Of a stretch of DNA of 64,000 nt, positions 1-8,621 are shown in pieces. The DNA is taken from contig NZ_VPFL01000002.1 in the NCBI RefSeq assembly GCF_008014345.1, positions 62,001 to 126,000 on the forward strand, written 5' to 3'. The notes beneath the pieces are model-generated. The model saw only the letters and a list, made by a program, of their open reading frames with translations. It did not search any database and had not been told where the DNA came from. How positions within the stretch are numbered: the first letter of the stretch is position 1; the number at the start of each line of letters is the position of its first letter. The translations under genes were made by a program, and so were the position numbers. The DNA comes from Pelomicrobium methylotrophicum. Lineage in GTDB: Bacteria > Pseudomonadota > Gammaproteobacteria > Burkholderiales > UBA6910.

Positions 1-1509
1 TCTCGGCCCGTAGACGGGCTCGATCCACTCCGAGCGCACCAGCCCGTCGCCGTGCTCGCCGGAGTAAGAGCCCTTGTATTCCTTGACCAGCGCGCAGGCT
101 TCCTCGGCGATGGCCCGCATCTTGCGGGCGCCCTCCTCGCTCTTCATGTTGAGCACCGGCCGCACGTGGAGGCAGCCGACCGAGGCGTGGGCGTACCAGG
201 TGCCGCGGGTGCCGTGCTTTTCGAACACGCGGGTCAGGCGCTCGGTATAGTCGGCCAAGTGCTCGAGCGGCACCGCGCAGTCCTCGATGAAAGAGACGGG
301 TTTGCCGTCGCCTTTCATCGACATCATGATGTTGAGGCCGGCTTTTCGCACCTCCCACACGTCCTTCTGCAGCCGCGCCTCAGTGACTTCCACCACGGCG
401 CCGGGGAAACCGAGGTCGGCCAGGAGCTCGGCGAGCTGCCGCAGTCTTGCAAGCTGCTCGGCGCGGTCTTCGCCCGCGAACTCCACCAGTAGGATCGCCT
501 CCGGCTCGCCGCGGATGAACTGCTTGACCGTGTCGCGGAACTGGGCCATCTCGCGCGCAAGCTCGATCATGGTGCGGTCCACCAGCTCCACCGCCGCGGG
601 CTCGAGCTTCACGATGTGCTGAGTGGCCTCCATCGCCTTGTAGAAGCTCGCGAAGTGGACCACCCCCAGGGTCTTGTGGGGTGGCAGGGAAGCGAGCTTG
701 AGCTTTAGCCGCTGGAAGTAGGCGAGCGTTCCTTCCGAGCCCACCAGCAGATGGGCCATGTTGAAGGGGCCCTCGTCGGCGGCCATGTCCAGGTTGTAGC
801 CGGCCACGCGGCGCATGACCTTGGGCACGCGCTTGGCGATTTCCTCTCGCTCCTGGCGGTAGAGCGCGCGCACCGTCTCCACGAGCCGCCGGTAGGCGGC
901 GGGTCCCTCGATCGGCTCGCCCGCCGCCGGCACGGGCCCGAAGGTCAGCCGCTCGCCGCTCGCGAGCAGCGCCTCCACCGCCAGGACGTTATGCACCATG
1001 TTGCCGTAGGCGAGCGAACGCGCCCCGCAGCTGTTGTTGCCTGCCATGCCGCCCAACGTGGCCTGGGCGGCGGTGGACACGTCCACCGGATACCACAGCC
1101 CGTGGGGGCGCAGGAACGCGTTCAGGTGATCGAGCACGACGCCCGGCTGCACGGTGACGGTGCGCGCCTCGGGGTCGAACTCGATGATCTCGCGCAGGTA
1201 CTTGCTGTGGTCGATGACGAGCGCTTCGCCCACCGTCTGGCCACACTGGGAGGTGCCGCCGCCCCGCGGCAGAACGGGCACGCCCAGATCGGCCGCGATG
1301 TCGAGGGCCCGGGCCGCGTCGGCCTCGCTTTTGGGTACCACTACGCCTACCGGCTCGATCTGGTAGATGGAGGCATCGGTCGAGTAGCGCCCGCGCGAAA
1401 ACGCATCGAATAAGACCTCCCCTTCGATCTCGCGGGACAGCCGCTCGGCCAGCGCGCTCCTGACAGCGGCGGTGGGCACGCCAGTGGCCTGGAAGGCCCC
1501 GTCGTTCAT
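1..1509 (-). CDS. FAD-linked oxidase, GlcD/D-2-hydroxyacid dehydrogenase type (3' end missing)
   Basis: The reading frame runs from an ATG at 1509 to the window edge, giving 503 codons without a stop, so the C-terminus is missing. The protein has the PCMH-type FAD-binding fold: PRGGGTSQCGQ near residue 85 and GGMAGNNSCGARSLAYG near residue 155. Further on come the FAD-oxidase C-terminal signatures HASVGCLHVRP and GEHGDGLVRSEW. Long members of this family (over 900 aa) usually carry a C-terminal 4Fe-4S/CCG domain, and the missing part may hold it. Such enzymes oxidise D-2-hydroxyacids such as glycolate, D-lactate or D-2-hydroxyglutarate. The ATG overlaps the stop of the upstream GntR gene (ATGA), so the two are probably co-translated. 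Glyoxylate made here could feed the divergent aminotransferase. The substrate is inference. Confidence 0.9.
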   Translation of the reverse strand, partial: MNDGAFQATGVPTAAVRSALAERLSREIEGEVLFDAFSRGRYSTDASIYQIEPVGVVVPKSEADAARALDIAADLGVPVLPRGGGTSQCGQTVGEALVIDHSKYLREIIEFDPEARTVTVQPGVVLDHLNAFLRPHGLWYPVDVSTAAQATLGGMAGNNSCGARSLAYGNMVHNVLAVEALLASGERLTFGPVPAAGEPIEGPAAYRRLVETVRALYRQEREEIAKRVPKVMRRVAGYNLDMAADEGPFNMAHLLVGSEGTLAYFQRLKLKLASLPPHKTLGVVHFASFYKAMEATQHIVKLEPAAVELVDRTMIELAREMAQFRDTVKQFIRGEPEAILLVEFAGEDRAEQLARLRQLAELLADLGFPGAVVEVTEARLQKDVWEVRKAGLNIMMSMKGDGKPVSFIEDCAVPLEHLADYTERLTRVFEKHGTRGTWYAHASVGCLHVRPVLNMKSEEGARKMRAIAEEACALVKEYKGSYSGEHGDGLVRSEWIEPVYGPR

Positions 1510-2219
1510 GGATTCGCTGCCTTGGCAGCGGCGGTTTGGGCGGTGATGGCCTCCAGCACCACCAGCATCTTGTTGCCCAGGTGATTCTCCAGCAGCGCCT
1601 GCAGGCGGACGCTGTCGCGCTTGCAAAGGGCGTCGAGGATCTCCTCGTGCTCCTGCACCGCCTTGTCCCACCGCTCCCGCGACAGGTTGGCCATGTACCG
1701 GGCCCGGCGCACGTGGGCGTTCAGGTTCCGGTAAGTGGCCGCGAGCGTCGCGTTGCCCGTGGACTCCACCAGCTTGAGGTGGATCTGCTGGTTGTAGCGG
1801 AAATAACCCGCCAGGTCGCCGCGGGCGTAATGGGCCATCATCTGGTAGTGCAGCGCGCGGATTTCGGCGATGTCAGCCTCCGAGGCGTGGCGGCAGACAA
1901 GCTCGCCGGCCAGGCGCTCCAGCGCGCCCATGACCTCGAAGATTTCCTGAACCGAACGCAGCGTGAGCTGGGTGACCACCGCCCCCCGGTTGGGCAACAG
2001 CTCCACCAGCCCTTCCGTGGCCAGCACCTTCAGCGCTTCCCGCAGCGGTGTGCGGGAAATGCCCAACTGTTGACAGAGCACCCGCTCGTTGAGCCGGGCC
2101 CCGGGTGCCAACTCGCCCTGGACGATCATGTCCCGCAACCGCGCCGTCACCTCGTGATGCAGCGGCCGACGGTCAATCATTTTGTCCACGTGGGGAAAGG
2201 GGGTGATCTGGGCGCTCAT
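1506..2219 (-). CDS. GntR-family (FCD) transcriptional regulator
   Basis: This 237-aa protein has an N-terminal winged helix-turn-helix (about residues 18-85, with LGISRTPLREALKVL as recognition helix and the PNRGAVV wing). An all-helical FCD ligand domain follows (about 90-225), in which conserved Arg and His residues usually bind a metal and a carboxylate. It is divergent from the aminotransferase/TRAP run and co-translated with the FAD oxidase, so it is most likely their local regulator. A perfect palindrome with a GTATAC core lies in the shared spacer and suits FCD-type GntR proteins. The rhizobial malonate regulator MatR belongs to the same family, and matB lies 10 kb away, so malonate or a related acid is a reasonable ligand guess. 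Confidence 0.93.
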   Translation of the reverse strand: MSAQITPFPHVDKMIDRRPLHHEVTARLRDMIVQGELAPGARLNERVLCQQLGISRTPLREALKVLATEGLVELLPNRGAVVTQLTLRSVQEIFEVMGALERLAGELVCRHASEADIAEIRALHYQMMAHYARGDLAGYFRYNQQIHLKLVESTGNATLAATYRNLNAHVRRARYMANLSRERWDKAVQEHEEILDALCKRDSVRLQALLENHLGNKMLVVLEAITAQTAAAKAANP

Positions 2220-2251
2220 GGAGGATCAAGCGAGGGGAAGAATTTGCATGC

Positions 2252-2280
2252 ATAATACAATATGGTCAGACGAAAGGCAA
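2252..2280 (-). promoter_or_regulatory. Predicted sigma-70 promoter of the GntR gene
   Basis: Read on the minus strand, TTGCCT (2280-2275) and TATTAT (2257-2252) are separated by 17 bp. This places a start about 25 nt before the regulator ATG. It is a prediction from match and spacing only. Confidence 0.4.
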
Positions 2281-2340
2281 ACAAAGCTTTAAAATCCAGT
2301 TATAGCGGCAACTTATTGAATCTCTGTTTTTGAAAATAAA

Positions 2341-2356
2341 ATTTTGTATACAAAAT
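2341..2356. promoter_or_regulatory. Perfect 16-bp palindrome, probable GntR operator
   Basis: ATTTTGTATACAAAAT is its own reverse complement. It lies in the divergent spacer, about 97 bp before the aminotransferase ATG. FCD-type GntR regulators bind short palindromes of the TNGTNNNACNA kind, and the MatR operator of rhizobial malonate genes has, from memory, a TTGTATACA core. The site would repress or activate the rightward transcript and may also autoregulate the leftward one. Confidence 0.65.
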
Positions 2357-2452
2357 CGGCAGAAATCAGGTATAGTCAAACGCGCCGCCTCGGGACGTGG
2401 AAGCGCACGAGGCGCTGAGGCAGGCCCCACCTCCCCCATCGGAAAGGGTGTT

Positions 2453-3658
2453 ATGCGCTACCCCAGCGGTCGTCATTTTCTGCAGATTCCCGGGCCGACC
2501 AACGTGCCGGACCGGGTGTTGCGCGCCATCGATCGGCCCACCATCGACCACCGGGGTCCCGAGTTCGGGCGCCTGGGCCGCGAAGTCCTCTCCGAAATTC
2601 GCCACATCTTCAAGACTCGCAACCCGGTGATCATCTACCCGGCGTCGGGCACCGGCGCGTGGGAGGCGGCGCTCGTGAACACCCTGTCGCCGGGTGATCG
2701 CGTCCTCATGTTCGAGACCGGCCACTTCGCGACGCTGTGGCACCGCATGGCGACCCGCCTGGGGCTGCAAGCCGAATTCGTGCCCGGGGACTGGCGCCAC
2801 GGCGTGGACCCGGCCCTGATGGAAGCAAAGCTCGCCGAGGACAAGGCTCGCAGCATCAAGGCGGTGTGCGTGGTGCACAACGAAACGTCCACCGGGGTGA
2901 CCAGCCGCATCGGCGAGATCCGCAAAGCCATCGATCGGACCGGACACCCGGCGCTCTTCATGGTGGACACCATCTCGTCGCTCGCCTCCATCGACTATCG
3001 GATGGACGAGTGGGGGGTGGATGTGACCGTGGCGGGCTCCCAGAAGGGTCTGATGTTGCCGCCGGGCCTGTCGTTCAACGCCGTCAGCGAAAAGGCCCTG
3101 GCCGCGTCCCGCCACGCCCGCCTGCCCAAGTCGTTCTGGGGCTGGGCGGAGATGCTGGAGGCCAACAAGACCGGCTATTTTCCCTATACGCCGGCCACCA
3201 ACCTGCTCTACGGCTTGCGGGAAGCCATCGCCATGCTGCTCGAGGAGGGGCTCGAGAACGTGTTTGCGCGCCACAACCGGCACGCGGAAGCGACCCGGCG
3301 CGCCGTGCGGGCCTGGGGTCTGGAACTGTTGTGCCTGAACCCTGCGGAGTACAGCAGCTCGCTGACCGCGGTGCTGGTCCCGGAGGGCCACAACGCGGAC
3401 GAGCTGCGCAGGGTGATCCTGGAAGCTTTCGACATGTCCCTGGGCAGCGGCCTGGGTAAGCTCCAAGGCAAGGTGTTCCGCATCGGCCACCTGGGCAGCT
3501 TCAACGATCTGATGCTCGCGGGCACGCTGTCGGGGGTGGAGATGGGGCTCGAGCTGGCCGGCGTGCCGCACCGGAAGGGTGGCGTGCAGGCGGCCCTGGA
3601 TTACTTGGCCCAGGAGGCGGCGTCGCAGGCGCGGCCTGCCGCCCGAAGCGCCGCGTAG
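2453..3658 (+). CDS. Class V aminotransferase, serine-glyoxylate aminotransferase type
   Basis: This 401-aa PLP enzyme is of fold type I. The N-terminus HFLQIPGPTNVPDRV and the motif GSQKGLMLPPGL, whose Lys198 is the expected Schiff-base residue, are typical of SgaA/AGXT-like proteins. The usual reaction is transamination of glyoxylate with serine or alanine to glycine. The ATG at 2453 was chosen over an in-frame start 123 bp upstream. Conserved sequence begins right after it, a GGAAAGG ribosome-binding site precedes it, and the longer version would run through the operator. It is the first gene of the rightward run. The divergent 2-hydroxyacid oxidase could supply glyoxylate. Confidence 0.9.
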   Translation: MRYPSGRHFLQIPGPTNVPDRVLRAIDRPTIDHRGPEFGRLGREVLSEIRHIFKTRNPVIIYPASGTGAWEAALVNTLSPGDRVLMFETGHFATLWHRMATRLGLQAEFVPGDWRHGVDPALMEAKLAEDKARSIKAVCVVHNETSTGVTSRIGEIRKAIDRTGHPALFMVDTISSLASIDYRMDEWGVDVTVAGSQKGLMLPPGLSFNAVSEKALAASRHARLPKSFWGWAEMLEANKTGYFPYTPATNLLYGLREAIAMLLEEGLENVFARHNRHAEATRRAVRAWGLELLCLNPAEYSSSLTAVLVPEGHNADELRRVILEAFDMSLGSGLGKLQGKVFRIGHLGSFNDLMLAGTLSGVEMGLELAGVPHRKGGVQAALDYLAQEAASQARPAARSAA

Positions 3659-3719
3659 CTTTTCCCGGCCGGGGCGCCTACGCGCAGCCGGCCATGACAC
3701 CAAGAGAGGAGGATGACCC

Positions 3720-4700
3720 ATGAAGTTGCTACGGCTGCTGGTTTCGCTGCTCGCCTTTGTGACCCTGGCGCCTGCATCGGTTCGGGCAGAGCCCGTGGAA
3801 CTGAAGTTCGGCCACGTGGGCGAGCCGGGGTCGCTCTTTGCGCTTTCGGCCGAGGAGTTCGCCAAGCGCGCCAACGCGAAGCTCGCCGACAAATACAAGG
3901 TGGTGGTCTACGGCTCCAGCCAGCTCGGCGGCGACAAGGAGCTGCTGCAGAAGCTCAAGCTCGGCACCGTGGACTTCGCCCTGCCCTCCACCGTGATGTC
4001 TTCGGAAGTGGACGCTTTCGGCATCTTCGAGATGCCGTACCTGGTGAAAGACCGGGAGCACATGAAGCGGATCGAGAAGGAAGTGGTCTGGCCGAAACTC
4101 GCACCGCTCGCGGAGAAGAAGGGGCTCAAGATCATCGCCGTGTGGGAAAACGGCTATCGCCATGTCACCAACAACAAGCGTCCCATCCAGAAGCCGGAAG
4201 ACCTGCAGGGCATCAAGCTGCGGGTACCGGAAGGCAAGTGGCGGGTGAAGATGTTCCAGGCCTACGGCGCCAACCCTAGCCCGATGAAGTTCTCCGAGGT
4301 GTTCACCGCGTTGCAGACCGGCGTCATGGACGGCCAGGAGAACCCCTTTGCCCAGATTTACAGCGCCAAGTTCCAGGAGGTGCAGAAATACCTCTCGCTC
4401 ACCGGCCACGTCTACACGCCGGCTTACGTGACTGTCGGGCTCAAGAAATGGAACCAGCTGCCGGCCGAGGTGCGCAAGGTCCTGGAGGAGACGGCCAAGG
4501 AGACCCAGGCTTTCGTCTACCAGACTGCTGAGCGCTTCGACACCGAGCTGCTGGAGAAGCTCAAAGCCGCCGGCATGCAGGTGAACACCCCCGACAAGGA
4601 CGCCTTCATCGCCGCCAGCAAGCCGGTCTACGAGGAGTTCGGCAAGGAAGTGGCGGGCGCCAAGGAAATGATCGACCGGGCCATCGCGCTCGGCAAGTAA
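3720..4700 (+). CDS. TRAP transporter solute-binding protein (DctP family), set 1
   Basis: This 326-aa periplasmic binding protein has a signal peptide of about 23 residues ending ASVRA. The DctP family pattern is present: LRVPEGKWRVKMFQAYGANP, which contains the carboxylate-clamping Arg, then FTALQTGVMDGQENP. A strong AGAGGAGG ribosome-binding site precedes the ATG. The stop is immediately followed by the start of the small permease gene, so the set is one operon. TRAP carriers import organic acids using a sodium gradient. The ligand cannot be read from the sequence. Confidence 0.93.
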   Translation: MKLLRLLVSLLAFVTLAPASVRAEPVELKFGHVGEPGSLFALSAEEFAKRANAKLADKYKVVVYGSSQLGGDKELLQKLKLGTVDFALPSTVMSSEVDAFGIFEMPYLVKDREHMKRIEKEVVWPKLAPLAEKKGLKIIAVWENGYRHVTNNKRPIQKPEDLQGIKLRVPEGKWRVKMFQAYGANPSPMKFSEVFTALQTGVMDGQENPFAQIYSAKFQEVQKYLSLTGHVYTPAYVTVGLKKWNQLPAEVRKVLEETAKETQAFVYQTAERFDTELLEKLKAAGMQVNTPDKDAFIAASKPVYEEFGKEVAGAKEMIDRAIALGK

Positions 4701-5183
4701 ATGGCGCCGCTCCAGGCTTTCCGTCGAGGGTACGGGCGCGCCCTCGAATGGATCGTGATCGTGCTCATCGCTGCCCTGGCCGTCGTGGTGACGGCGGGAG
4801 TCGTCTTCCGTTACGCCGGCAGCGCGCTGGTTTGGTATGACGAGGTCGCCTCGATCCTGCTCGCCTGGGTGACCTACTACGGGGCCGCGCTGGGAGCGCT
4901 CAAACGCGCACACCTTGGCGTGCCGGAGCTGGTGCGCAAGCTGCCCCCGAGGGTGCGCGTGCCGGTGGCGATCTGCGCGGAAGCGTGCGTCATCGCCTTC
5001 TTCGCTCTGCTGGCGTGGGTCGGCTACTCGGTGCTCGAGATTCTTGCCACCGACTCGCTGGTTTCGCTGCCCGCGGTCTCGGTCGCGTACGCGCAATCGG
5101 TGATCCCGGTCAGTGCAGTCCTGTTCATCGTCGCCGAGGCCCTGGCCCTGCCCGAGGTGCTGCGCGAGGCACGCCAGCCATGA
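4701..5183 (+). CDS. TRAP transporter small permease (DctQ family), set 1
   Basis: This 160-aa membrane protein has four hydrophobic segments. The family pattern is VVFRYAGSALVWYDEVASILLAW in the first half, followed by the amphipathic GALKRAHLGV segment. It starts directly at the dctP stop (TAA then ATG) and overlaps the large permease by 4 nt (ATGA), indicating translational coupling. It pairs with the large subunit to form the inner-membrane TRAP carrier. Confidence 0.9.
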   Translation: MAPLQAFRRGYGRALEWIVIVLIAALAVVVTAGVVFRYAGSALVWYDEVASILLAWVTYYGAALGALKRAHLGVPELVRKLPPRVRVPVAICAEACVIAFFALLAWVGYSVLEILATDSLVSLPAVSVAYAQSVIPVSAVLFIVAEALALPEVLREARQP

Positions 5184-6463
5184 CCGAAACGCTCGTGTTG
5201 CTGTGCGCGGTCGCGCTCGTGCTTATCAACGTCCCCATCGCCGTGGCGATCGGCATCGCCGCGGTGATCGCGATGCTCGCCACGCAGGGCGTCGACAGCC
5301 TGCCGAACGTCGCCATCGCCATGTACCAGGGCGCGACCAGTTTTCCGCTGATCGCCATACCGCTGTTTATCCTGGCGGGGGCGATCATGAACACCTCGGG
5401 CATTTCCCGGCGGCTGATCGACTTCTGTACCGCCCTTTTGGGATCGATAAGGGGTGCGCTCGCCCATGTGAACGTGCTCACGTCCATGTTCTTCGCGGAG
5501 ATCTCGGGGTCCGCGGTGGCGGACGTCGCCGCGACCGGGCCGATCCTCATTCCGGCGATGAAAAGGCGCGGCTACCCCGGCCCGTTCACCGCGGCGGTGA
5601 CCTCATCGTCGGCCTCCCTGGCGATCATCATACCGCCGTCGATCCCGATGATCCTGTACGCGGTGATGGCGGGAACCTCCGTCGTGCAGTTGTTCGTCGC
5701 TGGCATCGTCCCTGGGCTCATCGCCGGATTCACGATGATGGCCTTGTGCTACTGGTACGCGGTGAGATACTCGTGGCCGGTCGAGGAGGTTTTCGAGTTC
5801 AGGAAGTTGTGGGCGAGCTTCAAGGAGGCTTTCTGGGCGTTGACGCTGCCGCTCATCATTCTCGGCGGTATTTTCGGCGGCATTGTCACCGCGACCGAAG
5901 GCGCGGCGCTCGCCGTCGTTGCCGCGCTCTTGGTCGGCTTGTTCGCCTATCGCGAACTGAACTGGCGTCACCTGCGCGATGCGATCATAGAAGGCGGGGT
6001 CCAGACCGGCGTGGTGATGCTGTTGGTCGCCTCCTCGGCCTTGCTCGGGCAGTACCTTACGGAAGCCCAGGTTCCGCAAAACATGGCCAAGGCGCTGACG
6101 AGCGTCACGAACAATCCCTGGTTGGTCCTCGCGCTGCTCAACGTCTTCTTCCTTCTCATCGGCATGTTCCTGCATTCTTCGGCCGCCATCATTCTGGTGG
6201 TGCCGATCGTGATGCCACTGGTCACTGCGGTCGGCATCGATCCTGTGCACTTCGGCATCGTGGTCACGCTCAATCTCGCGATCGGGCAGCAAACCCCGCC
6301 GGTAGCGAGCGTGTTGATGATCACTTGTTCGATCGCGAAGGAAAATGTGTGGGACGTCACCAAGGCAAACATCCCGTTCATCGCGGTCCTGCTCGCCACG
6401 CTGCTGTTGGTGACTTATGTGCCGCCGGTGACGCTGTCGCTGGTCGATGTGTTCTATCGTTGA
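5180..6463 (+). CDS. TRAP transporter large permease (DctM family), set 1
   Basis: This 427-aa protein has about 12 membrane segments. DctM signatures include the GSAVADVAATGPILIPAM region, the IIIPPSIPMILY hairpin and the TLNLAIGQQTPP hairpin near the C-terminus, which form the sodium/substrate site. The ATG at 5180 overlaps the dctQ stop, and the hydrophobic N-terminus typical of DctM begins there. It is the transport subunit of set 1. Confidence 0.93.
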   Translation: MTETLVLLCAVALVLINVPIAVAIGIAAVIAMLATQGVDSLPNVAIAMYQGATSFPLIAIPLFILAGAIMNTSGISRRLIDFCTALLGSIRGALAHVNVLTSMFFAEISGSAVADVAATGPILIPAMKRRGYPGPFTAAVTSSSASLAIIIPPSIPMILYAVMAGTSVVQLFVAGIVPGLIAGFTMMALCYWYAVRYSWPVEEVFEFRKLWASFKEAFWALTLPLIILGGIFGGIVTATEGAALAVVAALLVGLFAYRELNWRHLRDAIIEGGVQTGVVMLLVASSALLGQYLTEAQVPQNMAKALTSVTNNPWLVLALLNVFFLLIGMFLHSSAAIILVVPIVMPLVTAVGIDPVHFGIVVTLNLAIGQQTPPVASVLMITCSIAKENVWDVTKANIPFIAVLLATLLLVTYVPPVTLSLVDVFYR

Positions 6464-6476
6464 TCGAGGATAATGC

Positions 6477-7256
6477 ATGTCGGATGACATTGTGGTGCAA
6501 AGGGACGGCTTCATCGCCACGGTGGTGCTCAACCGCCCGCACAAGCTGAACGCCATGACCAAGGACATGTGGCAGCGCCTCGGGGAGGCGATGCGGCAGC
6601 TCTCGGTCGAGGAGGGCTTGCGCTGCATCGTGCTGCGCGGGGCCGGGGACAAATCGTTTTCGCCCGGCAACGACATCGGCGAGTTCGAGACCGAGCGCTC
6701 CAACTTTCAGCAAGGCAAAGCCTACGGGCGCGTGTTGCACGGGGCGCTGTCGGCGCTCGCGGAATGTCCCATTCCCACCGTGGCGCTGATCAAGGGGATT
6801 TGCGTCGGCGGCGGGCTGGAGATCGCGGCGCTCGCCGACATTCGCATCTGCGGGGAGTCAAGCCGTTTCGGCGTTCCCATCAACAAGCTGGGACTGGTGA
6901 TGGCCCACGCCGAAATCGGCGCGCTGCTCAGGCTCGTGGGTCGGGCCACCACGCTGGAGCTCCTGCTCGAGGGGCGGGTCTTCGGCGCCCGGGAGGCGAA
7001 GGAAAAAGGCCTGGTGCACCGGGTCGTCCCCGACGACCAGGTGGAGGCGGAAGCCTACGCCACGGCCCAGCGCATCGCCGAAGGCGCGCCGCTGGTGGCG
7101 CGCTGGCACAAGCAGTTCATCCGACGCCTGGAGAGCGGCGGGGCGCTCACCGAGGCCGAGCTGGACGAGGGCTTTCGCTGCTACGACACGGAAGACTTTA
7201 GAATCGGCTACCGGGCGTTTCTGGCGAAGGAAAAACCGCAATTCGTGGGCAGGTGA
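6477..7256 (+). CDS. Enoyl-CoA hydratase/isomerase (crotonase) family protein
   Basis: This 259-aa protein has the crotonase fold. KSFSPGNDIGEF gives the first oxyanion-hole segment, and GICVGGGLEIAALADI the second. Glu115 sits where the first catalytic Glu of hydratases lies. The second, normally in a PE motif 20 residues later, is replaced by Ile135 (GVPINKLGL). Simple hydration is therefore doubtful; isomerase, decarboxylase or hydrolase chemistry on a CoA ester is as likely. The gene lies 13 bp after dctM and 4 bp before the CoA-transferase gene, so it probably handles the CoA ester made by that enzyme. Confidence 0.88.
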   Translation: MSDDIVVQRDGFIATVVLNRPHKLNAMTKDMWQRLGEAMRQLSVEEGLRCIVLRGAGDKSFSPGNDIGEFETERSNFQQGKAYGRVLHGALSALAECPIPTVALIKGICVGGGLEIAALADIRICGESSRFGVPINKLGLVMAHAEIGALLRLVGRATTLELLLEGRVFGAREAKEKGLVHRVVPDDQVEAEAYATAQRIAEGAPLVARWHKQFIRRLESGGALTEAELDEGFRCYDTEDFRIGYRAFLAKEKPQFVGR

Positions 7257-7260
7257 ACCC

Positions 7261-8478
7261 ATGGGACCGCTGGCAGGACTGAAGGTCATCGAGCTCGCGC
7301 ACATCATGTCGGGGCCGACCTGCGGCATGCTGCTCGCCGACATGGGCGCGGACGTCATCAAAGTGGAGAAGGTGCCGGGCGGCGACGACACGCGCCGGTT
7401 CGGGATTCCCGAGATCAACGGCGAATCCACCGCCTTCATCATCATGAACCGAAACAAGCGCGGCATCGCCGTCAATCTCAAGACCGAGGGCGGCAAGCAG
7501 GTGCTCCGGCGGCTGCTCGAGACCGCGGACGTGGTGACGGAGAACTACCGCATGGGCACCATGGAGAAGCTGGGCTTCGGCTACGAAACGCTGCGCAAGG
7601 TCAACCCGGGGCTCATCTACTGCGAGATCTCGGGCTACGGGCGCACCGGCCCGTGGGCCAGCAAGCCCGGCTTCGATCTGATCGCCCAAGGCATGTCGGG
7701 GCTCATGAGCATCACCGGCGAGCCGGGCCAGGCACCCATCAAGTGCGGGGGGCCGGTGACCGACATCAACGCCGGCATCCTGGCGGCGCTGGGCATCGTC
7801 GCCGCCTATGTGCACCGGCTCAAGACCGGCGAAGGCCAGCGGGTGGACACCTCCCTCTTCGAAGCCGGCATCATGCAGACCTACTGGCACACCGCCTACT
7901 TCCTGGCCACGGGCACGGCCGCGCCGCCCATGGGCTCGGGCAACCTCACGAGCGCCCCCTATCAGGCGTTCAAGACTCGCGACGGCTGGATCAACATCGG
8001 CGCGGCCAACCAGGCCAACTGGGAGCGGCTGCTGTCGGTGTTGAACGCCCCGGAACTCGCCGACGATCCCCGCTTCAAGACCAACCGCGACCGCATGGCC
8101 CACCGTCATGAGCTGGTCGAGGTCCTGACCCGCTACTTCGTCGAGCGCACGACCGAAGAGTGGCTCGAGGTGCTCGAGCCGGCGGGGTTGCCGGTGGGGC
8201 CGATCCTCAGCATCCCGGAGATGCTCTCGCACCCGCAGACGCGGGCGCGGGAGATGGTGGTGGAGACCGAGCACCGCCGGCTCGGCCGGGTGAAAAGCTT
8301 GGGCTTTCCGGTGAAGCTGTCCCGCACCCCGGCCGAGATCACCCGCAGCGCCCCCGTCCTCGGCGAGCACACGCGCGAGGTGCTGACCGAATACGGCTAC
8401 TCGGAGGCGGAGATCGAGGCGCTGGTGCGCGAAGGGGCCGTGATCGCCGCCGACGAGCAAAGCGCCGTGGTTCCTTGA
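7261..8478 (+). CDS. CaiB/BaiF family (class III) CoA-transferase
   Basis: This 405-aa protein belongs to the formyl-CoA transferase/CaiB family. It starts with the typical GLKVIELAHIMSGPTCG and ADMGADVIKVE. The catalytic Asp is Asp168 in GPVTDINAG. Class III enzymes move CoA between carboxylic acids through an aspartyl anhydride. The gene lies 4 bp after the crotonase gene and precedes a second TRAP system. It likely activates the imported acid, or a related one, to its CoA ester. The donor and acceptor are not deducible. Confidence 0.92.
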   Translation: MGPLAGLKVIELAHIMSGPTCGMLLADMGADVIKVEKVPGGDDTRRFGIPEINGESTAFIIMNRNKRGIAVNLKTEGGKQVLRRLLETADVVTENYRMGTMEKLGFGYETLRKVNPGLIYCEISGYGRTGPWASKPGFDLIAQGMSGLMSITGEPGQAPIKCGGPVTDINAGILAALGIVAAYVHRLKTGEGQRVDTSLFEAGIMQTYWHTAYFLATGTAAPPMGSGNLTSAPYQAFKTRDGWINIGAANQANWERLLSVLNAPELADDPRFKTNRDRMAHRHELVEVLTRYFVERTTEEWLEVLEPAGLPVGPILSIPEMLSHPQTRAREMVVETEHRRLGRVKSLGFPVKLSRTPAEITRSAPVLGEHTREVLTEYGYSEAEIEALVREGAVIAADEQSAVVP

Positions 8479-8621
8479 CGCGCGGGCGATAGCGACATAT
8501 CTTTGTTGACGCCGCAACGAGGAACAGCGCGGCGCGACAGCCCCCCAAGAGACCGCATGGATTTTTACCGCGAGGCCTTTCGGGGGCTTCTCGAAAAAAC
8601 GATATCCGAGGAGGAAGACCC

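Noticed and set aside
2366-3898. A 510-codon open frame antisense to the aminotransferase
   Set aside because: No recognisable fold, and it crosses the operator, the intergenic gap and the start of dctP.
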